This document shows positions 1 to 10,729 of a DNA stretch of 64,000 nucleotides, in pieces; within the stretch, counting starts at the first letter, position 1; each line of letters starts with the position of its first letter. The notes beneath the pieces are model-generated. The model was not told the origin of the DNA and ran no database searches. It saw nothing but the letters and a program-made list of their open reading frames with translations. Origin of the DNA: Poecilobothrus nobilitatus (taxonomy: Eukaryota; Arthropoda; Insecta; Diptera; Dolichopodidae); NCBI GenBank assembly GCA_947095535.1, contig OX352773.1, positions 123,738,552-123,802,551 of the forward strand, given 5' to 3'. The position numbers were made by a program, and so were the translations under genes.

Positions 1-899
1 AAATAGCCATATATTCATTCATATACATATGTATCTATATTATGAGCTGAACTTCTCAGTGTTGCATTATATCATAATGCGGCAAAATTTTTAAAAAATT
101 TAGAAAACGTTGCGTAGCTAAATTCAAAATTTAAATAAAAATATTGCAATTTTATAATGTTCTTTATTTCCACTTAAAATGCGACACTTTAAAAACTTTG
201 ATTCATACACTGCCTTGCTTTTTCTTTCTTTTCATAACATAAAATTTTAATATATTTTTTTTTTATCTGTTATGTACGGAAATATCAAACGTATGTTTCT
301 TTCTTTTAAAATCATAACATTTTAATAGTTCTTTTTTTCTATCTGTTATGTAGGTAAATATCATATGTGCACATATACTATTTCTTATGTAAAATAGTAT
401 ATATACTATTTTACATAAAATATACTATTTCTTATGTCTATTTCTTATGACTTTAAAAATATTTAAAAACAATCAAAGTAACATTTTTGGTTCTCTTTTT
501 TTCTATTCGTTTTTATTTTTCTTCCAGTATTACATTTTCCTTTTTTTTGTTTTCTGTTATTTAGGTACGCTAAGTATTTCTTTTTTTTTTTTTTAAATGT
601 TTTTTTTTAAATTAAATAAAAGCTGGAGGCAACAAACGCATAACTATAAACTTATATTTTTAAATTTTGCCTCCAGCTTTTATATTAATTTCACAGACTT
701 TAAAATTTATATATACTTATATTTATATATATATTTGACATATTGAAATAAACTTTTTCAAAGAAATCTCTATTGTAACAATATAGTTTAGAAAATTACA
801 GAAAAATTTGCTATTAAAAATTTATTTTCTACTTTTTAGTTCAAAAAAGCTGTTTTTTTAAAAATTTTTTTTATTTATTTTATTTTTTTTTTCTTAGAT
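1..899. other. AT-rich non-coding DNA, probably errantivirus B leader
   Basis: There is no credible coding region. The stretch is made of long T and A runs with short ATATAT blocks. It lies upstream (in plus coordinates) of the errantivirus B leader and has the same T-rich texture as the long leader of errantivirus A at 28555-30900. The simplest reading is that it is the leader of element B on the minus strand. The only distinct structure is the 16-bp inverted repeat listed separately. Confidence 0.4.
617..682. repeat. Perfect 16-bp inverted repeat (hairpin)
   Basis: TAAAAGCTGGAGGCAA at 617-632 is exactly complementary to TTGCCTCCAGCTTTTA at 667-682, leaving a 34-nt loop. Its overall size (66 nt) and place, about 700 bp from the primer-binding site in an errantivirus leader, resemble the two 59-nt hairpins of errantivirus A, although the sequences are not clearly homologous. 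Confidence 0.7.
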
Positions 900-1387
900 A
901 TAATTAAAGAAAATTGACTTACAGTTTTAAAGAAAATTACAGTTTCAAAACTGACTTACAGTTTCAAAAAAGAAAATTGACTTACAGTTTTAAATCCTGG
1001 CTAAACAGGCGGCTGCTGGTTACAATTTCTGCACTCAGCTCCTTTTTGCTTGCGCTACTAAGGGACCTCTTTTCCTATTGTCATGCACCAGATTTAATTT
1101 CGGGTAGGGTAGTTCCTAGTTCCCTACTTGCCACTCGCAACGACAAAAGGATCCCTTGACTTTTTTGAAATTTTTGCCTTTAAGATAAAAGAATATATTT
1201 TTTGTTTTTAAGTTATTTTTATTTTTTGTATTATTTTTTTTTAAGTATTTTTTGTAGATTTATATTAAAAATTTTCAAGATATTTCAATTTTTGTATTTT
1301 GTATCCTCTTTCAATTCTTTTTTAATAATTCCTAGATCATCACTCGATTGCAGCTGCTGGTACATCCCCTGTCCCTGCTCGGGCGCC
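900..1387 (-). mobile_element. Errantivirus B leader fragment
   Basis: The stretch 1000-1080 matches the leader of errantivirus A at 30975-31060: shared blocks include AGGCGGCTG and GGGACCTCTTTTCCT or GGGGCCTCTTTTCCT. It ends at a primer-binding site of the same sequence class. No gag, pol or env of this element is in the window, so only the 5' end survives or is included. On the minus strand, 916-990 holds repeated GTAAGT donor-like motifs. Confidence 0.65.
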
Positions 1388-1388
1388 A
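1372..1388 (-). promoter_or_regulatory. Primer-binding site of errantivirus B (tRNA-Lys type)
   Basis: On the minus strand these 17 bases read TGGCGCCCGAGCAGGGA, which resembles the 3' end complement of a tRNA-Lys. The first T is also the last base of the LTR, as in errantivirus A (31384-31400), which has the identical 17-mer. It marks the start of reverse transcription and fixes the LTR boundary. Confidence 0.8.
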
Positions 1389-1758
1389 GTTAATTTTGCT
1401 GCTGGTTGGAACGAAAGGTCATTTGGTTTATATAGAAAAATTAATTAAAAAGACTTTTTTTTCTTCGTTATAAAATTGGTCTTTATTTCATGACAATAAT
1501 ATTAAGACTAAAAAATACAATTTTATTTTTGTACCTCTACTTTCTTGTTTGAAAGTGTCAATTTATAAAAAATGATTACAAATCGTATTTTGCGTTTTTG
1601 TACTGATAAAATAAAAAGTTGATATTTTGAAATTACAGAGTTCTTTGTTCTTATTTAATTTTTAAAAACATTTTAGTTTATCATGCATTTTGCAACAAAA
1701 AGAAATATGATAATTTTGCTTGATAAAAATATTATTGAAATTTTAGATTAGATTAACT
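1388..1758 (-). repeat. 5' LTR of errantivirus B
   Basis: The inner end is fixed by the primer-binding site (minus-strand LTR terminus ...TTAACT). The outer end is placed at 1758, where the plus strand reads TTAACT, giving a minus-strand start AGTTAA as in errantivirus A and typical of insect errantivirus LTRs. This gives a 371-bp LTR. The 3' LTR is not in the window, so the target duplication cannot be tested; TATA at 1759-1762 would be the candidate. Flanking DNA is the Polinton integrase pseudogene, so the insertion is in or beside the Polinton. Confidence 0.6.
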
Positions 1759-1789
1759 TATACAATTTTTAATAATAATTTCTCATTTT

Positions 1790-2335
1790 TCTTTGTAACC
1801 TTTTTAGGTGGAAGTTTAATTGTATGATGGTATATTAAGTTATATTTTTCTATTAGCGATGGTAGAATAGTTAACCATTTTATAAACTAAACTAAATTGT
1901 TTCCACATCGTGTTTTTTAGCGAACGATTGAAACGTTCTACAATTGATGCTTTTAGTTCTGAATATGTATGATAATGGTTAATTTTATTTTGTGATTTAT
2001 TTATTTTTACTCATTAGATTTTGAAATTTTTTGTTGAAAAATTCCGTACCTTGATCAGATTGTAAATTTATTCGTTTTTTACCAGCCCGCTTAAAAATAT
2101 TTTTCATTGCGATTAAAACATTATTTGCACTTTTGTTTTTAACAGGTTCAGCATAGGCAAATTTTGAAAATATATCAATTACTGTTAATAAATATTTATA
2201 TCCTTTGCGTGTGGAATCATTTCAACCAAATCAATTTGCCAAGTATCATTTAAACCCTTTTGAATACATTTTCTTCGCGTAAATATTCTTCTAGCACCTC
2301 TATGAATCTCTGATACAACTTGTAATCTCGAAATT
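1790..2335 (-). pseudogene. Polinton/Maverick retroviral-type integrase, frameshifted
   Basis: Three minus-strand reading frames together cover a DDE integrase core. Visible pieces are TWQIDLVEM near 2219-2240 (first Asp), GYKYLLTVIDIFSKFAYAEP just after it, LQSDQGTEFFN near 2040-2062 (second Asp) and ASIVERFNRSLK near 1925-1945 (Glu). Spacing and the motif context after the second Asp are those of Polinton integrases rather than errantivirus ones. The core is broken by a frameshift near 2215 and a stop near 1995, so it is inactive. It lies on the opposite strand from the capsid genes. Confidence 0.8.
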
Positions 2336-2609
2336 ATTCTCGTACCATTAAATTTTCCAAAGTGATTCTATAATTTTCTATTGTATGACATTCACATCTG
2401 TCCGGTCCAGAAGTAGAATTATCGTATGCCCATGGACAAAAGGTAAAATGAGTACCATAAATAGAAGTGTACTTATTTACTCCAGAATAATTTTTAATGT
2501 GTGTGTATAGATGTAATATTAGATACTTATGATCATCTAATAAGACGAAGGAATAAATATTTAAGAACTCCTCTACGTTTATAATACAAAATGACTGTAC
2601 TAAGAACAT
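2334..2609 (-). CDS. Unrecognised 91-codon reading frame, Cys/His containing
   Basis: An open frame between the integrase and ATPase remnants. The C-terminal half contains CPWAYDNSTSG and a CECH cluster, which could be a metal-binding site, but the family is not recognised. It may be a decayed Polinton gene or a chance frame in an insertion. Its position, directly downstream on the minus strand of nothing else recognisable, gives little help. Confidence 0.25.
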   Translation of the reverse strand: MFLVQSFCIINVEEFLNIYSFVLLDDHKYLILHLYTHIKNYSGVNKYTSIYGTHFTFCPWAYDNSTSGPDRCECHTIENYRITLENLMVRE

Positions 2610-2699
2610 GTTCGCTGCTTTTAATCATTTCTCAATTGTATTTTAAACTCAGTTTCTTATCAAACACAGACCAAAAATGATTAACTTTATTCATTTACA

Positions 2700-3240
2700 A
2701 TGATGATTGCGGGACCATATGGTTGTGGGAAAACAACATTTGTGTGTAATTTGATGGAAAATATTGACAGAATGATTTATATGGAAATTGAGAAAAAAAC
2801 GGTGTAACCCAGAATAGACTAAATATAGATTTTCCTTATATAGACTTTTATACCAGTATTCTCAAAGTGTTTAGTGAGAATGAAAATAAACCTACTTTAA
2901 TTGTTTTAGATGATTTAATGTTAGATTTTGCAAATAAACAGGTATGTGAACTATTTACTAAAGATTTGCACCATAGTAATTTATCTATTGTATTGTTAAC
3001 GGACAACGTTTTTATTAGAGGAAATTCTCAAGAGATATTTCAATAAATTGTAAATATATAGTGCTTTTCAAAAACCGTCGAGACAAATCGCAGATTTTTA
3101 CTCTTGCTAGATAAGTATATCCGGAAACATAAAGGGTTTCTCGAGAGTATATAATGAATCTCAAGTGCACATGGTTATATTGTGTTGGATTTAACGATTT
3201 GTTTCGTATTAGAACTAATATTTTTTCAAAAGAATGTTGT
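2700..3240 (+). pseudogene. Polinton packaging ATPase (FtsK/HerA type), frameshifted
   Basis: Starts with ATG at 2700 and gives the Walker A motif GPYGCGKTTF within the first 15 residues. Walker B-like PTLIVLDDLM lies near 2892-2925. Downstream follow LSIVLLTDNVF and IVLFKNRRD, then a C-terminal stretch ending FRIRTNIF near 3225. This order is that of the genome-packaging ATPase of Polintons, thought to pump DNA into capsids. Frame changes near 2800 and near 3110 break it. It is followed closely by the small GGFLP gene on the same strand. Confidence 0.8.
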
Positions 3241-3288
3241 ATATGCTTCTGTGATACGGCTGATTTGAACGACAACAACTGTCAAAAG

Positions 3289-3621
3289 TATGAAACAATT
3301 GAAGAAAACCAAGATATATTACATGTACTAGGAAAGTGCAACAAGAAGAAATTTCGTGATAATATTTTTAAATATTGTGATGATGATATTATGAAAACTA
3401 TTGCTGAAATTGCAATCAATATATTAAATGGCAATAATAAAATTTCACCAGCACAAAAAGCTAAATTAAAAAAACATAAAAAGCAATTAAGATTCCTAGC
3501 CTGTGCAAAGAAAAGTATAGAAACCAAACAAAAAATATTAGTTCAACATGGTGGATTTTTACCAACTTTAATTGGAACTATACTATCTGGTGTAATAGAA
3601 AAATTGCTCAGTAAGACATAA
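3289..3621 (+). CDS. Small conserved Polinton protein with GGFLP motif
   Basis: About 110 codons, open to a stop at 3621. It is lysine-rich in the middle and ends with the motif HGGFLPTLIG followed by a hydrophobic tail. That combination recurs in Polintons between ATPase and capsid genes; its exact role is not established. The open frame continues upstream to 3154 into the ATPase C-terminus, probably because a stop or start was lost, so the true start is uncertain. Its stop overlaps the next gene by one base. Confidence 0.65.
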   Translation, partial: YETIEENQDILHVLGKCNKKKFRDNIFKYCDDDIMKTIAEIAINILNGNNKISPAQKAKLKKHKKQLRFLACAKKSIETKQKILVQHGGFLPTLIGTILSGVIEKLLSKT

Positions 3622-4255
3622 TGCAGCGAATGATTGTTATGTCACCAGAAATATTTTCAAAATTTAGTAAATTATTCCAAGATAATAAAAACTTGGATTT
3701 ATTAAATCAAAAAATGAAAAAAGTTTTATATGATAAAAACTTAAAACCATTGCAAAAATGGTACTTATACCGTCAAAACCTCCTCAAATATGGAATTAAC
3801 AAAAGACAAGCAAAAAGATTACCAGAAAAGACTCATAATCTTACATTTGATACAGGTACTCAAACAAAATTCTTTTCTAAACGAAATGCATATACAGAAA
3901 CTGAATTACCTAAATAGAAATCAACATCAGCACAGACCAATTTTGTACCATTAGTTAGTGATGATGTGTTTGAATATGATCCTAAACAAGAACATTCAAG
4001 TATGGATATCGATTTAACACATTAGCTTAAACTGAAATGTTGAAAGATGAAAAATTAGTCGAAAGACCATCTGTAAGCTCTGATTATCGAATGTTTGAAA
4101 CACCAAGTGGTGATGTAATTACCGTTGTTGTTGCTGTCCTGAAAAAAATAAGATACTAAGATCGGCCGATAGTTCAATTTCCTCAACTATACTTTCACAG
4201 TTTCATGAAACAAAAAAGCGAAAACTAAAACCTTTACTAAGAAGTCCAAAATGAA
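3621..4255 (+). pseudogene. Basic Polinton protein of unknown function, broken
   Basis: An open frame of 98 codons begins at ATG 3621 (MQRMIVMSPEIFSKF) and stops at 3917. Coding character continues past that stop, for example NFVPLVSDDVFEYDP just downstream, and a basic tail is visible near 4215-4255. Position and composition fit the conserved basic protein found beside the GGFLP gene in Polintons. Function unknown to me. Several stops make it non-functional as one protein. Confidence 0.55.
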
Positions 4256-4328
4256 GAACTTCATCAACACCGGAATAGACAACATATAAATAGTACAACA
4301 TTTTATCTTTTAGAAGAAGTTAACAAAA

Positions 4329-5285
4329 ATGGATAGTCAAGACGACTTCTATGTAACATTGTTTAGTAATGATAATTTAATACTGTTTCCAGGCAACCCT
4401 TTAGCTTCATTCGAAAATAAATTACCAATTCACTTTGATTTAAGAAATGGATATTGGACAGTTGGTCTTTCAGATATATATCTGAACGATTTTCTACAAA
4501 CAGAAGAATTTAACAAGGAGAAATGTGCATTTATCAATATTGGACAGTATAATATTTATGTAAGAAACATTGAAAAAGCTCTTGAAAAAATCTAGGTAAC
4601 CAAATCTATAGGCTACACATATTATTCATATGACGATTCGGAATTACATTTGGATGATTGGGAGTTTAAGTTTTTGCCAACACTTGCTAAAAATATAACT
4701 CCTACACTTGGATTTACTCGAAATTAAGTTTTCAAAGAATTTTTTAATAAAGTTTTGACATATATCTCTAATCCTAAAAATTATGATGATGTAACATTTA
4801 AAAAAGTGTCGGAATCTAACCGAGGGGATTTAATTCGACTTTTGATGAAGATAGTTTCTATATAAAAGTTAATCAGACTTATAATGTAAAAACATTATTA
4901 ACTAAATTATTAAAAATTATTATAAATTATTATAATAAATTTATAAAAAAAAATATAAAAAATTTCAAATCAAAATTATTCTGAACTATTCAAATTAGCT
5001 GGTGCTAATAATAAAGATGAGTTAAGTGGAATGGTGATGAGTTATTCAGATATAGTTCAATATTCTGTTTTTTGAAGTAGAAAAGTGCGTGCATTGAGAG
5101 CTATCAATTTAGAAAATTGTAGAATACCTACAAATATTGAATTTGAAAATATCCATTACATACCTATAGAAAAAAATTGTTTTGAAACGATAGCGACTAA
5201 AATTTGCAACCAATACGGCCATGGAATAAATTTTGTTTCCAGTTACTATCCAACAAAAATTGTATTACACTTTAAAAAGCTTTGA
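4329..5285 (+). pseudogene. Polinton minor capsid (penton-like, single jelly-roll) protein
   Basis: Starts MDSQDDFYVTLFSND, then NGYWTVGLSDIYLNDF: the N-terminal signature of the Polinton penton-like protein. The frame stops at 4595 but coding continues in other frames (for example SYDDSELHLDDWEFKFLP near 4635 and MSYSDIVQYSVF near 5040) and ends in RALRAINLENCRIP ... IVLHFKKL at 5285. The overall length of about 320 codons fits the family. At least three stops or shifts and an AT-rich expansion near 4900-4970 break it. It would form capsid vertices with the major capsid protein encoded just downstream. Confidence 0.75.
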
Positions 5286-5325
5286 TTGCCATAAAACAAT
5301 ATAAATACAACTCAAATATGATATC

Positions 5326-5540
5326 ATGTCAAACATGGAAAGAGTTTACGTGAGATATTATTCCTCTCAAGTAGGTGGAAGAATAAACGATATTGGAACT
5401 TTATTACAATTTTATCCAATATCGGTGGAAGATGATTAACTATGGAAAGACAAAGAGCTATTAAAAGAGGAGCAGTTTCTAAAAAGACACAATTAAAGCC
5501 GAAACGATGAACAAAGCAAAGTAAAACCTCCGACATATTC
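5326..5540 (+). pseudogene. Small Polinton protein with YYSSQVGG motif, broken
   Basis: ATG at 5326 opens 37 codons beginning MSNMERVYVRYYSSQVGG and stopping at 5439. A basic stretch in another frame follows (IKRGAVSKKTQLKPKR near 5460-5510). A short protein with a YY...Q.GG start and a basic tail sits immediately before the major capsid gene in Polintons I know of; the role is uncertain. One frameshift near 5435 would explain the split. Confidence 0.55.
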
Positions 5541-5548
5541 AATTAAAA

Positions 5549-6385
5549 ATGGAATGTATGAAATCTGAATTTGAACTTTTTGCATCATTACCTGTACAAA
5601 CAAGTATTTTGCTTTCAGAAGGTATAGCATACAATCCTTTAGCTTCTTTAGAGGCATCACCGTCAACTATTGAATTTGTTTCGCTTGGAAATGGAGATAC
5701 ATATCGAGATTTATCCTCAACCTACATAAAATTTGAAGTTCAAATATTAAAAATATTAAAAAAAGATGGATCAGTTTGGAGTGCAAATGATCAAGTAGGA
5801 ACCGGAACTGATGTAAAAGCAGCCTCGCATCCCAGTGTTGTAAATAATTTATTACACTCTTTAATTAAACAATGTAATGTAAGTCTAAACGGAAGAAACA
5901 TGACTCCTTCAGACTTCTTATACTATTATAAAGCACACTTCACTACTTTACTAAATTATGGTACAGATTCCAGTGAAACACATCTAGAAGCATCTGGTTG
6001 GGAATTGGATAAACCAAATGTAAATGTTTTTAACAATTCTGGTTCTAAATCAAGACAAAAATCATACAACAATTTTACAGTAGTAGAATTAATGGAAAAA
6101 TTACAAGTAGATTTTTTCAATACTGCCAAATTACTTTTAAATAATGTTGACATGCTAAAACAATTCAGCCCTAGAAAAACAAGATTTATTTTATTTTAAC
6201 TTTTATTTTCTTTAACGATGCCGATGAAAGCTATTTAAAAATTCTCGAAGCTACGTTATACATAAAACATTTAGCAATTAATTCTAGCATATTGATAGCA
6301 CATAATACTGTACTGGAAAAGGCTAACGCAAAATATTTTTATACTAGAAGTGATTTACAATTGTCTTTTTGTTTGTATGACAATT
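5549..6385 (+). pseudogene. Polinton major capsid protein, N-terminal part
   Basis: A 216-codon frame (start at 5549 or the inner Met at 5558) carries the double jelly-roll capsid N-terminus: SEFELFASLPVQTS, then YRDLSSTYIKFEVQI. It ends at 6199, but a shift of frame continues the same protein (ILEATLYIKHLAINSS, then NAKYFYTRSDLQ) to about 6385, where homology stops. The C-terminal half is not adjacent; matching C-terminal sequence occurs in the three P blocks from 32040, 49390 and 59230. The protein is therefore split by more than 25 kb of inserted and duplicated DNA. Confidence 0.8.
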
Positions 6386-6729
6386 GATATATGTACATTT
6401 GTATATATTTCTTCATATAACTTTTTCGACTTCTTAAAAAAAGAAAAAATCTCGATTTTTTATTAATCAATTTTAGTTGCTTTCATAACCATACACATAC
6501 ATTTTCATACAAGAATTATTATTGCAAAAGAATGAAATATGAAAAACTGTTATTTTCATTCCCTCTAAAAATATATTTTTTCTTTTTAGTCAATGTTACA
6601 ATATTTTAAAAATTATTTAGTTTAATATCAGATCAGATAATTCAGAACATATGTAATTCGTGGATATTTATGGTTACTTTTTTGCTTCGTGGATATTTAT
6701 GGGTAACATATAAATATTTACACACAAAT
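6386..6729. other. AT-rich spacer with a 29-bp tandem duplication
   Basis: No coding signal. TTCGTGGATATTTATGGTTAC at 6657-6677 is repeated with one added G at 6686-6707, a 29-bp-period duplication just outside the LINE1 3' end. It may be LINE1 3' UTR or flanking DNA. Confidence 0.5.
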
Positions 6730-7443
6730 TTAGGACCCTTTGCTAGGTTGGCATCTGGCCCAGCTTAAGGATTTTGTTTCTTACTGGATAGGTTTAGATT
6801 ATTTGTTACTTCATCTCTAATATTTTTAATTATTATGTTTATTATTCTGTATTTCCTTGTGTTGGTTGATTTTATAGTGTATTATTATGTGCTTCTGGTT
6901 TAATTATAATTTTTTTGTTTGGCTTGTTTTGTTTGATGTAAATGGAGTCTGCCTCCCGATGAGAGCCTGGGTCGGTGCCCACCACGACTCCATTTGTTTG
7001 TTCAGCATATTTACTATGCTATACGTAGTTTGACCCAGGTTTGACATAGTGTTGTGTTTTGCCCCCTTTGAGGCGTATGTGCCTTCTTAAGCTGTAAATT
7101 TCTTTAGTTTTCAGTTTTCTTTGAAGATAACTATGACTTTGAAGATAGCGTATTTTTTTATTTTTATAGAGGGTTAATGTTACCATTAATTGAAATTAGC
7201 TTGATTGCTATTAGCTTTGGTGATTATATGTTCTTTCAGATGCGAAAGTGTTCCATAAGCGCTTTTGTTTTTGCTAGCGAGATAGCGTCACTTTTGCTGA
7301 GCGTATTTAGTGGATCGACGGGGTGTGACCAGAAGCGCCCGGTCTCTGGGCACGTGTTGTATATGTGTTGTTGCAAAAACGGCATGTTGGCGTGGTGGAG
7401 TTGTCGAAAAGATGCTTGTGTGTGGCGAGAGTAGTTCTCATTC

Positions 7444-10400
7444 TTATTCTACTATTTTAATGCCTATTTTTCTGCAGAATTTAAACAAGTGTGTCTGGGT
7501 TACGTCTGGGCTATGGGCGGTTCTAAAGGTGCGTGAGTTGCTGTAATTTATTTGTCTTCTTTTGCGGATTATTTCTTCTATTTTATGATATACAAAAGAT
7601 GTAGATAGTGGTTTGATGATTAAAGTGGGATCGGTTATGACTCGTTTGGCTTCTTTGTTCGCTAAAATGTTTCCGGCGATCCCCATGTGACTGGGGATCC
7701 AGGTAAGCCGAATTCTGCCATTGGCTGCTATTATCTTATTCCTGATATCTATTATGGCTGAGGTTAGGTTGTTTGTATTTTTGACTGAGTTTATTGAACT
7801 TAAGCTATCTGTATATATGCTAATTTTTCCATTAATATTGTTTGGAAAGTTTGATGGCTTCCCAAATTCCCATTTGCTCTCTTGTCTAAACTTGGCATAG
7901 TGATGGGAGTATGCCAATTTTTATGAGTTGGGTAGCAGTTGTTATTGCTATTCCCACTCCAAGTTCTATTTTTGAAGCATCAGTGTAAATTTCTAATCTA
8001 TTATTGTGCTGTTGTTGGATTGCTGTGAAAAGTTGTTTATATTGCTCGGGATTTGTGTCCTTTTTTGGATGGTAGGCTAGGCTTTCATCGACGAAATTTA
8101 TCCAGGAGCCCCAAGTGTGTTTTGCATTTTTCCGTTTTGTGATTGGTTTTGCTGTGTCTATTGAAAGTTTGTTATATTGGATGAGCGACATGTTCAGTGC
8201 GGAGTTTTCGTTAAGGTGTTTGGTTTTGGTTGTTTTGTAGTTGACTATCTTGTGGAGTGGTTGAATTACTGATATGCTGGCCCTCGCTATGAGCTTGATA
8301 GCAGCCGCGTCTCTCAGCTCGACGAAGGTGGGAAAGCCTGCTTCTGCGGTGACGGCTGCTATTGGAGTAGGTGTAAGGGCCCCAAGTGCTGTTCTGGCTG
8401 TTTGGTTGAGTGTTGTTTGGAGTTTTTTTATGTTGCTCTTGGTGGTAAATCCATATACCGGAAGTGCGTATTGCAGCTTCCTTGTTTGAAGGGCTTTGCC
8501 TATTTTGGTGGCTGTTTTTGTTGGTGGTCCGTGGTTTTTGCGGCAGATCATTTTTAGCACGTTGTTCGTTCTTTTTAGTGAGTTGTTGAGTGTTTTTATG
8601 TGCTCGTTGAACTTCAGATTTTTACTAAAAATGACGCCTAGCTTGCGAGCATGATGTTGTCTGCATAAATGTAATTTTTAACGCCTTTAATATTTTTAAT
8701 TGCTCCGTAAGTGAAGCAATGTAGGTATTGAACAGTTGAACGGACAGTGGAGAGCCCTGTGGGAGCCCATTTTTTCAATTTTTTGTTTGGCTCGTATATC
8801 CGTTTATGGTGACAGCTATTTTTCTGTTGGTGAGGAAGCTCTCGATGAAGTTGACTAGCCTAGCGCCGGTGTTCCACTTGGCTAGTTGATTATTTATTGT
8901 GACTTTATTAACCCTGTCGAAGACCTTTTCTAGGTCACAGGAGACAATTGTGGCGTGGTTCTTTGCTGTTACCGCTGTGGCTACATAATTTTACATTTCC
9001 AGGAGGAGAGTGGTCGTGCTGGCCTTTTTCCTGAAACCGGGTAGGGAAGGGTACAGTTTCTTTACGATCCACCAGCTAAGTCTTTTGGACATAATTTTTT
9101 CCATTATTTTGGCCATGGTTGGAAGCAGTGAAATGTATCTGTAGCTGCTTGACAGTTTTGAGTTCTTTCCTTTGTTCTTAAGCGAGTTTGCCATTTTCCA
9201 CGCTTGGGATATGACCCCATTGTTGAAGATGTTGTTATATAGTTGAGTCAACCTGGCGTGGAAAAGTGGGCCGGCTTTTTTGATCAGACCGTAATTTATT
9301 CCATCCATCCCTGGTGTGGCGCCTTTAAAAGATCTCAGGGTGTCGACCATCTCTTTCATTTTGATGATTCTATCTGTGGGTTTGCTCGAGCAGATTGGAA
9401 GTGTGTCGTTGACGACGTTGTGAGTGTCCCCCGCAGTGTTGATGTTGGACTATTCCGCGCTTATGTTGGCAAGCTGGTCTGCTATTCTAGTCGGATCTGT
9501 AACTAGGTTATCGTCTATATTTATGGTAATTATCCTGTTGGCAGATTTTTTATTCGAGATCTTTTCCGCCTTGTTCCAGGTGTCTTTATTGTTTTCATCG
9601 TTCATCGGATTAGCGAAGTCTTCCCAACATTTTTTCTTTGTCAATCTTACCTCTTTCCTGAGTATGGCGTTCTGTCTCTTGAGACTGGCCAAAATGATGG
9701 GGTTTGGGTTACGTTTGTAGGTGCGCCAAATGGTCTCCTGCTCTTTCTTTGCCTTCTTTATGTTGCAGTTGTACCAGGCTGGCTTATTTTTGTTTTTGCT
9801 TGGTGCAGTTAGAGGGATAGTTCCGTCAGCAGCTTCTCTGAGAATCCTAGTGGGAGTCTTTGTTGATGATTTTAGACTGCGGTCTGGAAATGAGAAATTG
9901 ATTGTTTTTGTCTCCGTATTCGGCCCAGTCTGCCAAGTCCTGCTTGTATCGCTTTTTATGTTTTGATTTTTGCCTTAGCCAGTTTGTGTTCTGGATTACT
10001 ATAGGGTGGTGGTCGTAATATTTTGGATTGTGTCCTCTCCTCCAACGGCAATTATTTACGATTGATTAGTCCGCTAGTGAAAGGTCCGGAACCTTCTGGC
10101 TGCCGGTTGGAGTAATGTAGGTGGGCGACCCGTCGTTTAGGAGCTGTAGGTTTTGATGATTATTTAGCCAGTTTTCGATTGAGGTGCCTCTATTGTTGGT
10201 GTGGGGATCTCCCCACATCGGACTTCTGCCGTTGAAGTCGCCTAGAAATATGTATGGAGGCGAGAATTTGCTCTAGATCTGCCCTGGTAACCACTACGGA
10301 ACTTTGCAGGTATGTGTTTACTACTGATGTCACGTGCTATCCCTGGTAAGCTGATTTTGATGGCTGTCAGTTGCAGGGGGGATACTATGTTTTGTGTATC

Positions 10401-10620
10401 CCATTTTTTATGAGAAATCCCGTTCCTCCTATCCAGTTTGCAATCCTTGGAAGCATTACTTAGTACCCATGGAGGTTGTCCGGAGGGTTGTCCCTATGGT
10501 TGTTTGTCTTCTGTAGGGCTATCTGATCTGGCTTATATTTTTGTATGAGGATTTCTAGGTAAGGCCTGTTAATCCAAAAACCTTGTATATTCCATTGTAG
10601 TATGGATACGTTGAGGGTTG
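7444..10620 (-). pseudogene. LINE1 ORF2: endonuclease, reverse transcriptase, RNase H
   Basis: Reading the minus strand, the endonuclease starts with SILQWNIQGFW near 10600, has FLGDFNGRSPMWGD near 10240 and DHHPIVIQ near 10000. The RT follows: GATPGMDGINYGLIKK near 9310, CDLEKVFDRV near 8940, GLPQGSPLSVQLFN near 8760, and YADN near 8660 in place of the usual YADD. RNase H supplies IYTDASKIELGVG near 7985 and IYTDSLSSIN near 7815, ending WIPSHMGIAGN near 7690. Frame changes occur near 9700, 9000, 8640 and 7890, so no functional protein is encoded. It copies element RNA at a nicked target in living relatives. Confidence 0.75.
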
Positions 10621-10729
10621 TTGAGTTGTTGTTGTTATTCTTATTGTTATTGTACCATAATCCTCTTCTCCTGCACTCTCCTGCTCATCTTCATCTTCGT
10701 TTTCTTTCTTATATTAGCTGCATTTTATA

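Noticed and set aside
914..1393. Small plus-strand frames at 914-1159 and 1202-1393
   Set aside because: They fall in the errantivirus B leader and LTR-proximal region on the opposite strand and show no domain.
5324..5542. Minus-strand frames 5324-5542 and 5956-6153
   Set aside because: They are opposite recognisable Polinton genes.
7177..9966. Plus-strand frames across 7177-9966
   Set aside because: They lie opposite the LINE1 RT and RNase H, which are recognisable by motifs on the minus strand.
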